DNA from: Prochlorococcus sp. AG-409-D14
GTDB lineage: Bacteria; Cyanobacteriota; Cyanobacteriia; PCC-6307; Cyanobiaceae
Assembly: GCA_003215895.1 (NCBI GenBank)
Contig: QCJR01000003.1
Span: 1 to 64,000 of the forward strand
Length of the DNA: 64,000 bases
Reading direction: 5' to 3'
The translations under genes and the position numbers were made by a program. Shown piece after piece: positions 38,253 to 48,213 of this stretch (positions within the stretch are counted from its first letter, which is position 1; every line of letters starts with the position of its first letter). The notes beneath the pieces are model-generated. The model worked only from the letters and a program-made list of their open reading frames with translations, was not told the DNA's origin and ran no database searches.

Positions 38253-40070
38253 TTAAGAAATACCATACCTTAGCAAAATCAACCCAGGTACAAGAAACGT
38301 CATCAAGATGGTCAAACCAGCTCCGTATCTAGTGACATCTAAGAACTGATAACGTCCAGGACCAAATACCATCAGATTTGTTTGGTAACCCATAGGCGTA
38401 AGAAAAGATTGACTAGCGCCAAAAAGAACTGTTATCAATAAAGCCAAAGGAGGTATACCCATACTTGGCGCCAATTGAACAGCAATTGGCGCTAAAAGAG
38501 CTACTGAAGCCGCGTTACTGACAAATTGAGTAAATATTGTAGTAGAGAGAAAAATTACTAGTAAAGCGGAATAAGTAGATAAATCTTGCAATATAAAAAT
38601 TAAAACATTCGCAAAAGCATCAGCAAGGCCTGTGCTTTGCATTGCGACACTAAAACTAGAAAGAGATCCAAGCAAAAGAATTACATCAAGTCGAATTGAT
38701 CTTTGAACCTCGGCGGGCCTTAAACATCCACCACAAACCATCCCAATTACAGCCAATAAAACCGAAGCAACCAAAGGCAAGTCAGTAAGTGAAGGAAGAA
38801 TCAACATAGCAATAGCAATACCAATTGCTATTGGTTTTCTTGTCACAGTTGGTAGATCATTATCAAATTGATCTAAAACAAGTAGATCATTACTATCTTG
38901 CAATCCTCTAATTGAATCTCTGGGTGCTTGAAGAAGTAATACATCCCCCTCTCTTAAAATTGCTTGACCCAATCTTTCTTGAACAGTTTGCTGCCCTCGT
39001 CTTAAAGCTAAAACAGTTGCATTATGCCTTTGCCTAAATCGTAGTTCTCGCAAACTCGCTCCAGCCAAGGTTGAGCCAGCTGGCAAAAGGACCTCTACAG
39101 TTTGTTGGCCTTCATCATTATTGGATAGAAAAAAATTCTTTTCAGTATTTAAATTTTTAGTTAATTGAACTGTATGTTCTTGTTTTAAACGCAAAAGATC
39201 TAAGCGTGTAATTCTTATCAACAAGCGATCACCAGATTGAATTCTTCGATCAGCTAGAGGTGGTAAAAGTCTTTCATTATCTCTCTGTATTTCTAGAACA
39301 TCGACATCAAATCTTCTTTGCAACCGACTATTCCTCAAAGAATTCCCAACCAACTCAGAACCAGATGGAATTGTAATTTCTGTAAAATATCCTGTCTGAT
39401 CCGAACTACCTCCATACTCTGAACTAATTCTTCCTCTATCAGGTAGAAGAGATTGAGGAGCTAACAACATATACGCTGTCCCAAATAACCATATAGGTAT
39501 ACCTATTGCAGTAAAAGTAAAAAGATCGAAAGGGCCATAGCCAAGTTGATCGCTAATATCGCTCACCAACAAATTTACTGAACTCCCCAAAAGAGTTAAA
39601 GTACCACCTAAAACCGTCGCGAAAGATAGTGGTAGCAAAACACGAGAAGGAGATAATTTTCGCTTTACACACCAAGCCTCAATAACGGGTAAAAGCGATG
39701 CTACGACTGGAGTATTAGGAACAACACCTGAAACAGGTGCGACAACCAATCCAAGTAAAGCTATTAACCTACGAGGGGTTCGAATACTTTCAGATGCAAT
39801 TAACTCTCTTAAACGATCAAGAGCTCCACTTTTAAAAAGTGCAGCAGAAACAGCAAATAAGCCCATCAATGTAATCAAAGCGGGGCTTCCAAAACCAGCC
39901 AATGCTTTTTGAGGAGAAAGAACTCCTGTTGCCATTAACAATGCAACACTCAAAAGCCCAGTCAGTTCAGGAGCTAGAGCACTACTTACAAATAAACAAA
40001 CTGCACTAATTAACACTGCCAAAGTAATGACAGCTTTTGGATTCTCAAAAACAGTTAATATTTCATTCAT
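38253..40070 (-). CDS. SLC13/DASS-family transporter with two TrkA_C domains
   Basis: GVVPNTPVVASLLPV; FVSNAASVALLAPIA; FLTPMGYQTNLMVFGPGRY; internal RCK_C-like repeats. Confidence 0.9.
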   Translation of the reverse strand: MNEILTVFENPKAVITLAVLISAVCLFVSSALAPELTGLLSVALLMATGVLSPQKALAGFGSPALITLMGLFAVSAALFKSGALDRLRELIASESIRTPRRLIALLGLVVAPVSGVVPNTPVVASLLPVIEAWCVKRKLSPSRVLLPLSFATVLGGTLTLLGSSVNLLVSDISDQLGYGPFDLFTFTAIGIPIWLFGTAYMLLAPQSLLPDRGRISSEYGGSSDQTGYFTEITIPSGSELVGNSLRNSRLQRRFDVDVLEIQRDNERLLPPLADRRIQSGDRLLIRITRLDLLRLKQEHTVQLTKNLNTEKNFFLSNNDEGQQTVEVLLPAGSTLAGASLRELRFRQRHNATVLALRRGQQTVQERLGQAILREGDVLLLQAPRDSIRGLQDSNDLLVLDQFDNDLPTVTRKPIAIGIAIAMLILPSLTDLPLVASVLLAVIGMVCGGCLRPAEVQRSIRLDVILLLGSLSSFSVAMQSTGLADAFANVLIFILQDLSTYSALLVIFLSTTIFTQFVSNAASVALLAPIAVQLAPSMGIPPLALLITVLFGASQSFLTPMGYQTNLMVFGPGRYQFLDVTRYGAGLTILMTFLVPGLILLRYGIS

Positions 40071-40142
40071 ATTATTTAATTAATAACCTTTCCAACTGAC
40101 TCTGTCCAAGTATTAATTTTAAGACTACTGCGTAAAGGAGAG

Positions 40143-41344
40143 CTAAGGAGATTGGGAAAATAAACGATTAATTATTTTTTTACTAAATAGCCATGAACCA
40201 GAGGATTTAAACGACAGAAAAAAGCCCGGCATTCTCATTAAATATGCTAAACGCCTAATTTCAAATGCGATGGGTCCTGCCAAGGTAATTCCATATCCAG
40301 TAATAGATGCATTACCAATGCCAAGACTCAACATTTCTCCACTATCTTCAAATTGAAATGGTTTAAGTTCATTTCCCTCTCTTAAAGAAGTAATATTCTG
40401 AGCAACTAAAGAACCTTGCTGCATTGCAACTTGAGCCGAAGAGGGGAAGGGGGCATTTTCAGAAAATGTAATATCTCCAACAAAAAAAATATTTTGATAT
40501 TCATCCATTTGCATAAATTCATTTACTTTAATCTTCTGATTTTCATTCAAAAAATTATGTACAAATTTTGATTTAGAAGGTTTTAATCCTGCAGTCCATA
40601 ATAAAGTAGAATAATTAATTTTAATAAAATGATTTATTTCATTATCATTTCTGGAAAGTTCTAAAAAAGTTCTATCAACAGATTTCATATAATAGTCTAG
40701 AAAAACTCTAATATTTCTCTTACCAATTGCATCAATTGCTTTCTCTCTATTAAATGATTTACAATTAGGTAGAATTTTATCTCCTTTATCAAATAAATAT
40801 ATTTCAACGCGATTTTTTATTAAATCAGAAATTTTACATGCAAGCTCAACACCAGTTGGACCTGCTCCAGCAATCACTATAGGATTAGTCAATTCAGAAT
40901 AATTATTGATTTTAGTTATTAACTTTTTAATTTTTCGACAGTCATTTAAATTAGAAAACCCACAAGCATAGTCTTGTAAATTTTCTATAAAGGAATAATC
41001 AGTTGTAACTCCTGTGCTAATGACAAGTTGAGAATAAGTTATTTCAAGCTCAGATGAGGTAATTAACTTTTGTTCTATTTCATCAATCTCAACTACACAT
41101 TCTTGTAAAAAAATAAATCCTAATTCTGAAGCTAAATCAGAATACAGAGGTGCCACCTCCCATAATTGAAGCTCACTGCTTAATAACTCATATAGCAATG
41201 GCTTAAAAAGAAATCTATGGCCTTCATCAATCAAAATTACTGAGGTTCCATTTGACTTATTTAACAAAGCTTGAACAGTAGCTAGTCCTCCAAAGCCACC
41301 ACCTACAACAACTATTGGGTTAGATTTCAAATTGTTCAAGTCCA
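40143..41344 (-). CDS. Type II NADH dehydrogenase-like FAD/NAD oxidoreductase
   Basis: PIVVVGGGFGGLATVQALLNK; GAGPTGVELACKISDL; NIFFVGDIT. Start MDLNNLKSNP favoured over the ORF-track start, which overlaps cysH. Confidence 0.88.
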
Positions 41345-41416
41345 TAGGGACTAGATTAAAAATGATTTTAAAGACCCTAAACAAACTTTGACCAATTCGG
41401 CATTGAATTCTCAAAT

Positions 41417-42208
41417 ATGCAAAAAAAATCCCAAGACAATTACACCAGTGATTTGAGAGAATCAACTAACTTCGCTCAAACTTATCTGGTGAAATCAATT
41501 GACGAAACAAGTAAATATCTTGAAAAACTTGTTCCTCAAGATCAACTTCAATGGGCCTATGAGAAATTTGATGAGAAATTTGTTCTAACAACCAGTTTTG
41601 GAATCCAATCCGCTGTTTTACTTCACATGACAGTGGCTTTAAAATCTAGACAAAAACCAAAGGTGATTTGGATAGATACTGGTTATCTCCCTAAAGAAAC
41701 TTATAACTATGCAGAAGAACTAACAAAACTATTCGAATTAGATTTAACAGTGGTCCAAAGCCCTATCTCTCCTGCAAGGATGGAAGCATTGCATGGAAAA
41801 CTTTGGGAAACTGGCGAGCGACGAGATCTAGACAAATATCACCAAATACGAAAAATCGAACCTTTAGAGAATGTTTTATCAGAACTCGACGTTCTTTGTT
41901 GGGCTAGCGGAGTCCGTAAAGGTCAAACCAAAAACAGAGAATCAATGTCTCATATTGATTACATCAGAAACCGTTTAACTCTAAGACCTCTCTTGAACTG
42001 GACTAAAAAAGATATTTTCTATTACATGGAAAATAATGATTTACCTCAACACCCTTTATTTGAGAAAGGCTATTCTACTGTTGGAGATTGGCATTCTAGC
42101 CTAGCAGAAAATAATCATTCCAAAGGAAGATCAACAAGATTTGGAGGGGTCAGTGAAGAGTGTGGCATTCATGTTGATGAAAAGAATTTTATGGGAGAAG
42201 GAATTTAA
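41417..42208 (+). CDS. cysH: Phosphoadenylyl-sulfate reductase
   Basis: LTTSFGIQSAVLLHM; VIWIDTGYLPKETY; GVRKGQTKNR; PLFEKGYSTVGDWHSS; EECGIH. Confidence 0.93.
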   Translation: MQKKSQDNYTSDLRESTNFAQTYLVKSIDETSKYLEKLVPQDQLQWAYEKFDEKFVLTTSFGIQSAVLLHMTVALKSRQKPKVIWIDTGYLPKETYNYAEELTKLFELDLTVVQSPISPARMEALHGKLWETGERRDLDKYHQIRKIEPLENVLSELDVLCWASGVRKGQTKNRESMSHIDYIRNRLTLRPLLNWTKKDIFYYMENNDLPQHPLFEKGYSTVGDWHSSLAENNHSKGRSTRFGGVSEECGIHVDEKNFMGEGI

Positions 42209-42211
42209 CTA

Positions 42212-42913
42212 GTGTTTTTAGAAAAAAATTACTTAATGATTGGGAATACAAGATGGCATTGGGCAACAAAGATCCAAGAAGATTGGAAATATTTTCATAC
42301 CAATCCAAATCCAATCGAATTTCAAAATAAAAATTATTGTGAATTATCTTGGGCTTCAGTAGGTCCAATTCCTGAGAATCTTAATTTATGTCCCTCAAAA
42401 AAAATAAATTTAAATGATATTCCACTCACCAATCTTCCATCTAATTTAGGGATTGATAGAGCTCTAGCTTCATGGAGTGCTTATAAAAAGCAATCATCTT
42501 TCAAAAGCAAAAGACAAGACTTAATTGTTATAGATGCAGGGACAATCATGAGCGTCACAAAAATAACAAAAAAAGGAGAGTTCGCTGGAGGACAATTAAT
42601 TTCTGGCTTAAGACTTCAATTATCTTCTATGGCAAATGGTGCATTAAATTTACATAATCCAATCATCAAGACAATCCCAATAGAGACATTTCAACATGAG
42701 ACAAAAAAGGCAATGATTAGAGGAGCAGTAAATGGCTTATTAGGAGTAATCTTAAAGACTTTTGAGGAGACAAAATTACCTATATGGATCTGCGGAGGTG
42801 ATGCACCAATCATATTAAATGAACTTAAAAATAAAAATATTGATATAAATCATTGTCCTAATCTAGTTCTAGAAGGAATGATTGATATAGACCAAAAAAT
42901 TAGTTCAATTTAA
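42212..42913 (+). CDS. coaX: Type III pantothenate kinase
   Basis: MIGNTRWHWA; LGIDRALASWSA; LIVIDAGTIMSVTKI; GGQLISGLRL; GTG start. Confidence 0.88.
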   Translation: MFLEKNYLMIGNTRWHWATKIQEDWKYFHTNPNPIEFQNKNYCELSWASVGPIPENLNLCPSKKINLNDIPLTNLPSNLGIDRALASWSAYKKQSSFKSKRQDLIVIDAGTIMSVTKITKKGEFAGGQLISGLRLQLSSMANGALNLHNPIIKTIPIETFQHETKKAMIRGAVNGLLGVILKTFEETKLPIWICGGDAPIILNELKNKNIDINHCPNLVLEGMIDIDQKISSI

Positions 42914-43367
42914 GATCATTTAAAATCTGATTAGCCATATTTGCTGATTTTACTTTTAAATATATTAATTCTATTTTTCCGTCTTTATCTATAACAAAAG
43001 TATGTCTCATCATTCCATAATATTCTCTACCCATAAATTTCTTCAAGCCATAACTTTCATATAATGCCGCAACAGGACATGGCTCACTATCTGTTAAAAG
43101 TATAAAAGGTAACTTATGTTTATCAATGAATTTTATATGCGATTTTGAAGCATCCTTACTAATACCTAAAACTTGAATATTATTTGTTTTAAAAAGCTCC
43201 CAATTATCTCGAAAGCTACAAGCTTCCTTAGTGCAGCCAGGAGTATCATCTTTTGGATAAAAATAAATTACGACTCTCGAACCTTTGAATGATGAAAGAG
43301 TCGTATCAACACTATCTTGATTAGGGAGCGTGAAATCTGGTGCAGAATCGCCTATACAGAGAGTCAT
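42900..43367 (-). CDS. Peroxiredoxin (BCP/PrxQ)
   Basis: GDSAPDFTLPNQD; VIYFYPKDDTPGCTKEACSFRD. Confidence 0.94.
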   Translation of the reverse strand: MTLCIGDSAPDFTLPNQDSVDTTLSSFKGSRVVIYFYPKDDTPGCTKEACSFRDNWELFKTNNIQVLGISKDASKSHIKFIDKHKLPFILLTDSEPCPVAALYESYGLKKFMGREYYGMMRHTFVIDKDGKIELIYLKVKSANMANQILNDLKLN

Positions 43368-44022
43368 GATTACAACTCAAATCAACAATAAAAGAGTACT
43401 AGGCCTTTGGCTTTTTTTGATGCCATCGAAACTTTTACCAATAAGTAGTGAAGAAAAAAAATGGGTTCAAAAATTAACACCAAGGAAAGGGTTGACTTAC
43501 CACTTTTCTAGAGGCTGCCTAAGGCATGCCATGTCCAGCATGATGGGCTTAGAGCCACTTGATATTCCTCTTAAAGCCTATCCGGGGAAGCCCCCTTCTT
43601 TAGCTGAAGGATTTGGTTATGTCAGCATGAGTCACTGTTCTGATGCTTTATTAATAGGATGGTCGTCAGCAAAGATTGGGGTCGATATAGAAAGAAATGA
43701 TAGACATTTTCAAGCGCATAAATTGTCAAAACGTTTTTTCAGTAAAGATGAAAATTGCGAGATGGAAAATTTAACAACAAGTCAAGCTAAAGAATTAGTA
43801 CTAAAAAGATGGGTAATAAAAGAAGCCGCAATCAAATGGCAAAATGGGAAGATATCGACTAATTTAAATCAATGGATTTGGGAAAATAAATCATCATTTG
43901 CATATCATAAAAAACTTGGATACAGGGTTAAAGTTTACGAACAAAATCATGATCAATGGACTTATGCAATTGCATTAGATGGAGATTCAGTAACACGTAA
44001 ACCAATAGTTTGCCTTCATTAA
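43366..44022 (+). CDS. 4'-phosphopantetheinyl transferase (Sfp-type)
   Basis: YVSMSHCSDALLIGWSSAKIGVDIERNDR; FFSKDE; LKRWVIKEAAIKWQNGK. Internal Met 43366 chosen (alternative 43330). Confidence 0.88.
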   Translation: MITTQINNKRVLGLWLFLMPSKLLPISSEEKKWVQKLTPRKGLTYHFSRGCLRHAMSSMMGLEPLDIPLKAYPGKPPSLAEGFGYVSMSHCSDALLIGWSSAKIGVDIERNDRHFQAHKLSKRFFSKDENCEMENLTTSQAKELVLKRWVIKEAAIKWQNGKISTNLNQWIWENKSSFAYHKKLGYRVKVYEQNHDQWTYAIALDGDSVTRKPIVCLH

Positions 44023-46223
44023 TTCTTTTTTGTAGCAAGAAACTTAGTATGTATAAGCTTTTGTTTTATAGTCCTGCCATCCAAGCTTTTAAATAATTTT
44101 TTTAATCGATTCAATTCGTCTTCATGACAATTTTTTAGGATAATTTCTCTATATTCACTTCCTAGATTAAGCCACCTTTTAATGATGGAGCTATCAATTT
44201 TTTGATATACAAGCTCAGTCCATTCTTCACAAGAAATATTCCAACCTAATTTTTCTAATTGTAGAATAAATTTTTCTTTATGTTTTTGGTTATTCAACCA
44301 TGTCTCTTCTTTACAAATCAAATCATTCAATAATGTAAAATCAGTATTTTTATTATTGCTATAAACTTCTAAGCTTTTTTTTAAAGAAAGGGCAGGGCCA
44401 GAACATGGGTTACTTATAATCAAACTTAACTCTGTATTAGGTGTACATTTATCAGTAAGAATCGGCCACAATTTAGAAAAATTTATTTCCGAAAAAACTT
44501 TCCAAGGAATCCTTCCTCCAATTACCTCGAATTTGAGATTATCTTCTAATTTTTTAATTGATTCAACTTTTGAATCAATTAAAAGTGGTCGCTCCATTGG
44601 AGCCAAAACGTCTATTTCAGCTAATAACCTAGGATGATTATCTTCTGATACAGCCAAAACAACACCACCTTCACATACCTCTCTTAAAGGCTTTAAATAC
44701 CAAAGCAAAGAACTAGGTGTTAAGACTAAGACCCTATGATTTTTTTTCCAGTTAATACCGGACCATAATTTAATCATCAAGTTTTTTAATCGTTCCCCCT
44801 CTTGCAAAAGTTGTGTAGAGAGCCATTCATCCAAATCTTTATCAACTTTTCCAGAGGTAATAGTTAAAGGATTTTGTTGCTCAACCTCAACCAATGAAGC
44901 TAACTGTTCAGATCTTCTCTCATTCAAAAGACATCGTCTTTGTCCTTCCCATCCATGTTCAGTTGGCTCCCAAAAAATCTCTTTTAGCAAAGTATCTGGC
45001 AAATATTGTTGTGGAACCCAATTGTCTGAAAATAAATGTGGATACCTGTAACCCATGCCATCTCCAAAAGCTTCTTGATCTCGATTTGCATCTTTCAGGT
45101 GCGATGGAACATTTTGCTTTTGGGAATCTTTAACTTTTTGAACTGCCTTAAAAATAGCCTTCACACTATTGCTTTTTTCAGTTGAAGCCAAGTACAAGGT
45201 TGCCTGAGCCAGTGGATAAATGCCCTCTGGCAAACCTATTCGATCAAAAGCCGCGGCGCATGCCTCAACTATGACAATTGCATTAGGATCAGCAAGACCA
45301 ATATCTTCCCCCGCAGCGATGAGCATACGTCTAAAAATGAATCGTGGATTTTCTCCAGCCTCCAACATTCGAGCAAGCCAAAACAATGCCGCATCAGGAT
45401 CCGAACCTCGTAATGACTTAATAAAAGCGCTGATCGTATCAAAATGAGCATCACCTTTTTTGTCGTATAAAACCGCTCTTTCTTGAATTGAATCCTCAGC
45501 AATCTTGAGATCAATACTGATTGAACCATCTTGGTTTGCGATCGTGCTCTCTACAGCAAGTTCAAGCGCATTAAGCAGAATGCGTGCATCGCCATTACAA
45601 ACATCAACCAAATGAGCCTCAGCTTCATTGGCTATATTGATTACTCTCAACCCATAACCCCTTTTCTTATCGCTCAAAGCTCGTTTAAGCAATTTATGTA
45701 ATGCTTGTGAATTCAGACTGTTTAATCGAAATAATCTAGATCTGCTTACCAAAGCTTTATTTACTTCAAAATATGGATTTTCCGTAGTTGCCCCAATCAG
45801 GGTTAAAGTTCCATTTTCAACCCAAGGTAATAAGGCATCTTGTTGAGCAGTATTAAATCTATGGACCTCATCAATAAATAAAATCGTACTTTTACCATAT
45901 TTGTTTAATCTATCGATTGCAGACTCAATCTCAGATCTCAAATCCTTGATGCCAGCCAAGGCAGCATTTACTATACTAAAGTGAGACAGGGTATTTGAGG
46001 CGATAATCCTAGCCAAAGTAGTCTTACCAACTCCAGGTGGTCCATAAAGCAATAAATTACCTACTTTATCAGCAATAATTGAACGTCTCAATAAACGTCC
46101 TTGAGCAAGAATGTGATCTTGACCAACAAATTCATCAAGTGTTTGAGGCCGTAAGCGATCAGCTAAAGGAGCATTATTCTGTATTAGCTGTTCACCATTA
46201 AAAGCAAACAGATCTTTGGCCAA
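44019..46223 (-). CDS. RarA/MgsA AAA+ ATPase fused to C-terminal domain of unknown function
   Basis: [77 protein letters not shown]; ~270-aa extra C-terminus. Confidence 0.92.
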   Translation of the reverse strand: MAKDLFAFNGEQLIQNNAPLADRLRPQTLDEFVGQDHILAQGRLLRRSIIADKVGNLLLYGPPGVGKTTLARIIASNTLSHFSIVNAALAGIKDLRSEIESAIDRLNKYGKSTILFIDEVHRFNTAQQDALLPWVENGTLTLIGATTENPYFEVNKALVSRSRLFRLNSLNSQALHKLLKRALSDKKRGYGLRVINIANEAEAHLVDVCNGDARILLNALELAVESTIANQDGSISIDLKIAEDSIQERAVLYDKKGDAHFDTISAFIKSLRGSDPDAALFWLARMLEAGENPRFIFRRMLIAAGEDIGLADPNAIVIVEACAAAFDRIGLPEGIYPLAQATLYLASTEKSNSVKAIFKAVQKVKDSQKQNVPSHLKDANRDQEAFGDGMGYRYPHLFSDNWVPQQYLPDTLLKEIFWEPTEHGWEGQRRCLLNERRSEQLASLVEVEQQNPLTITSGKVDKDLDEWLSTQLLQEGERLKNLMIKLWSGINWKKNHRVLVLTPSSLLWYLKPLREVCEGGVVLAVSEDNHPRLLAEIDVLAPMERPLLIDSKVESIKKLEDNLKFEVIGGRIPWKVFSEINFSKLWPILTDKCTPNTELSLIISNPCSGPALSLKKSLEVYSNNKNTDFTLLNDLICKEETWLNNQKHKEKFILQLEKLGWNISCEEWTELVYQKIDSSIIKRWLNLGSEYREIILKNCHEDELNRLKKLFKSLDGRTIKQKLIHTKFLATKKN

Positions 46224-46311
46224 AGCTAATAAACAAACATTCTTAATACTCTAAAAGCAAAAAAAAACTTATAAAGTTGTTTTGATGATTTCCAATTAGA
46301 AAGTTTGTGAC

Positions 46312-47961
46312 CTATGTAATAACTGTAGGGACGGACATGCCTGTTCGTTTTGAAATCTCAGCTAAAGAATCAATACTTTTAATTAAAGGAGCCAAGGCTA
46401 ACTGTGGATCTTGGCTGATATCACCATCACTTGGAACAAATCGTTCAAAGTAGACTCTTAATGTGGCTCCTTGAGTTCCAGTTCCAGAAAGTCTCACTAA
46501 CACTCGACTACCATCATCTAATAAAATCCTTAAACCCTGATTAAGCGTAATTGAACCATCAACTGGATCTGTGTAGCTAAAATCATCAGCATTTTTAACT
46601 GTCCTACCAGCAAAAGATTGATCTTTTAAAGTGGGAAGTATGTTACTCAATCTGGAATACAGAGAATTTGCAACTTCAGATGGAATAGATTCATAGTCAT
46701 GACGAGAGTAGTAATGACGACCAAAGAATAGCCAATGATTTTTCATTATCTCAGAAACAGACTTTTTCTTAGACGCAAGTATCTGCAACCAAAAGAGAAC
46801 AGCCCACAATCCATCTTTCTCTCTTACATGATCACTTCCAGTCCCAAAGCTCTCCTCTCCACATAGAGTAATTTTATTAGCGTCCAAAAGATTGCCAAAG
46901 AATTTCCATCCAGTAGGAGTTTCAAAGCAATTGATCCCTAAATGTTTTGCTACAACATCTACAGCGGAACTCGTCGGCATGGAACGAGCCACACCGGATA
47001 AACCTTTGGCATACCCTGGAACACATTCGTAATTAGCAGCTAAAATTGCTAGGCTATCACTAGGGTTTACAAAGCAACCACGTCCTAAAATCATATTTCT
47101 ATCACCATCCCCATCACATGCCGCTCCGAAGGAATATAAATTCCCTTTTAAAAGCAAATCAGCAAGATCTTTTGCATAAGTCAAATTTGGATCAGGATGA
47201 AGACCGCCAAAATCTTCCAAAGGTATTCCATTCCTCACTGTTTCTGCATTAGCTCCTAAATGATCCACAAAAAGACGTTTTGCATATGGTCCTGTAACAG
47301 CATTTAATGCATCAAAAACGACCGGAAAATCATTTTTGATATAGGAACTAATCAAATCAAAATCAAATATTTTTTTCATTAAATCTAAGTAATCTTCTAT
47401 TCCATCAATAATCTCAACAACCATTGAAGCTAATTTGTATTGACCAGGTGAATAAGAATTAGTTGATTGACATTTGATGATCTTATATTCTTTAAGATTT
47501 TTGGAGTAATTATAAATTTGATCAGTTAAAGATTCTGAGGCAGGTCCACCATTTGAGCCATTTAGCTTGACTCCAAAATCACCTTCAAGTCCACCTGGAT
47601 TATGACTAGCAGATAAAATAATTCCACCTATTGCTTTATTCATTCGAATCAAGTTAGAAGCCGCAGGAGTCGACAAGATTCCATCAAAAGTTGTTATGAC
47701 TTTTTGAATTCCATGTGCAGCGGCCATTCGGATAATGATATCAATCGCTCTTTTATTGCCATATCTACCATCACCACCCACAACCAAAACACCTCCTTGC
47801 ACTCCAGGAAGAGAGCTCAAGATTGACTCAATAAAACTCTCAAGGTAATGAGGCTCTTCGAACTGCAAAGTACTTTTTCTTAATCCAGACGTACCTGGTT
47901 TCTGATCAGTAAAAGGTGAGTTTAACTGAACTTTAAGTTGGCTAAATTCTGAAGAAAACAC
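46312..47961 (-). CDS. pgm: Alpha-D-glucose phosphate-specific phosphoglucomutase
   Basis: KPGTSGLRK; GGIILSASHNPGG; AACDGDGDRNMILG; CGEESFGTGSDHVREKDGLWAVL. Confidence 0.95.
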   Translation of the reverse strand: MFSSEFSQLKVQLNSPFTDQKPGTSGLRKSTLQFEEPHYLESFIESILSSLPGVQGGVLVVGGDGRYGNKRAIDIIIRMAAAHGIQKVITTFDGILSTPAASNLIRMNKAIGGIILSASHNPGGLEGDFGVKLNGSNGGPASESLTDQIYNYSKNLKEYKIIKCQSTNSYSPGQYKLASMVVEIIDGIEDYLDLMKKIFDFDLISSYIKNDFPVVFDALNAVTGPYAKRLFVDHLGANAETVRNGIPLEDFGGLHPDPNLTYAKDLADLLLKGNLYSFGAACDGDGDRNMILGRGCFVNPSDSLAILAANYECVPGYAKGLSGVARSMPTSSAVDVVAKHLGINCFETPTGWKFFGNLLDANKITLCGEESFGTGSDHVREKDGLWAVLFWLQILASKKKSVSEIMKNHWLFFGRHYYSRHDYESIPSEVANSLYSRLSNILPTLKDQSFAGRTVKNADDFSYTDPVDGSITLNQGLRILLDDGSRVLVRLSGTGTQGATLRVYFERFVPSDGDISQDPQLALAPLIKSIDSLAEISKRTGMSVPTVIT

Positions 47962-48023
47962 TTTGAAAATAAATTAGTGAATGATATAAAAAATGAATCG
48001 ACAATAAAATGGCAACACTCTAT

Positions 48024-48194
48024 TTAGTGAGGCATTTCAGAAGTACGAAGCATTGCAATAAACCAAAGAGTACTTAATATCAATGCACTTAAAACACCAG
48101 GACCCAGTCCAAAACGCTCAATCGTAGTAGGAATTAATAAAGGAAAAGCAAGAGCGCCTACTAATGGAGTAAAAGCAACAATTAAGCGAACCAT
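48024..48194 (-). CDS. Small hypothetical membrane protein (56 aa)
   Basis: MVRLIVAFTPLVGALAFPLLIPTTIERFGLGPGVLSALILSTLWFIAMLRTSEMPH; two hydrophobic segments. Not in the supplied ORF track. Confidence 0.7.
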   Translation of the reverse strand: MVRLIVAFTPLVGALAFPLLIPTTIERFGLGPGVLSALILSTLWFIAMLRTSEMPH

Positions 48195-48213
48195 TAATTA
48201 AGTGGGATTAGAT

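Noticed and set aside
45220-45529. Antisense and alternative-frame ORFs within rarA
   Set aside because: Lie inside the conserved AAA+ coding sequence with no recognisable domain.
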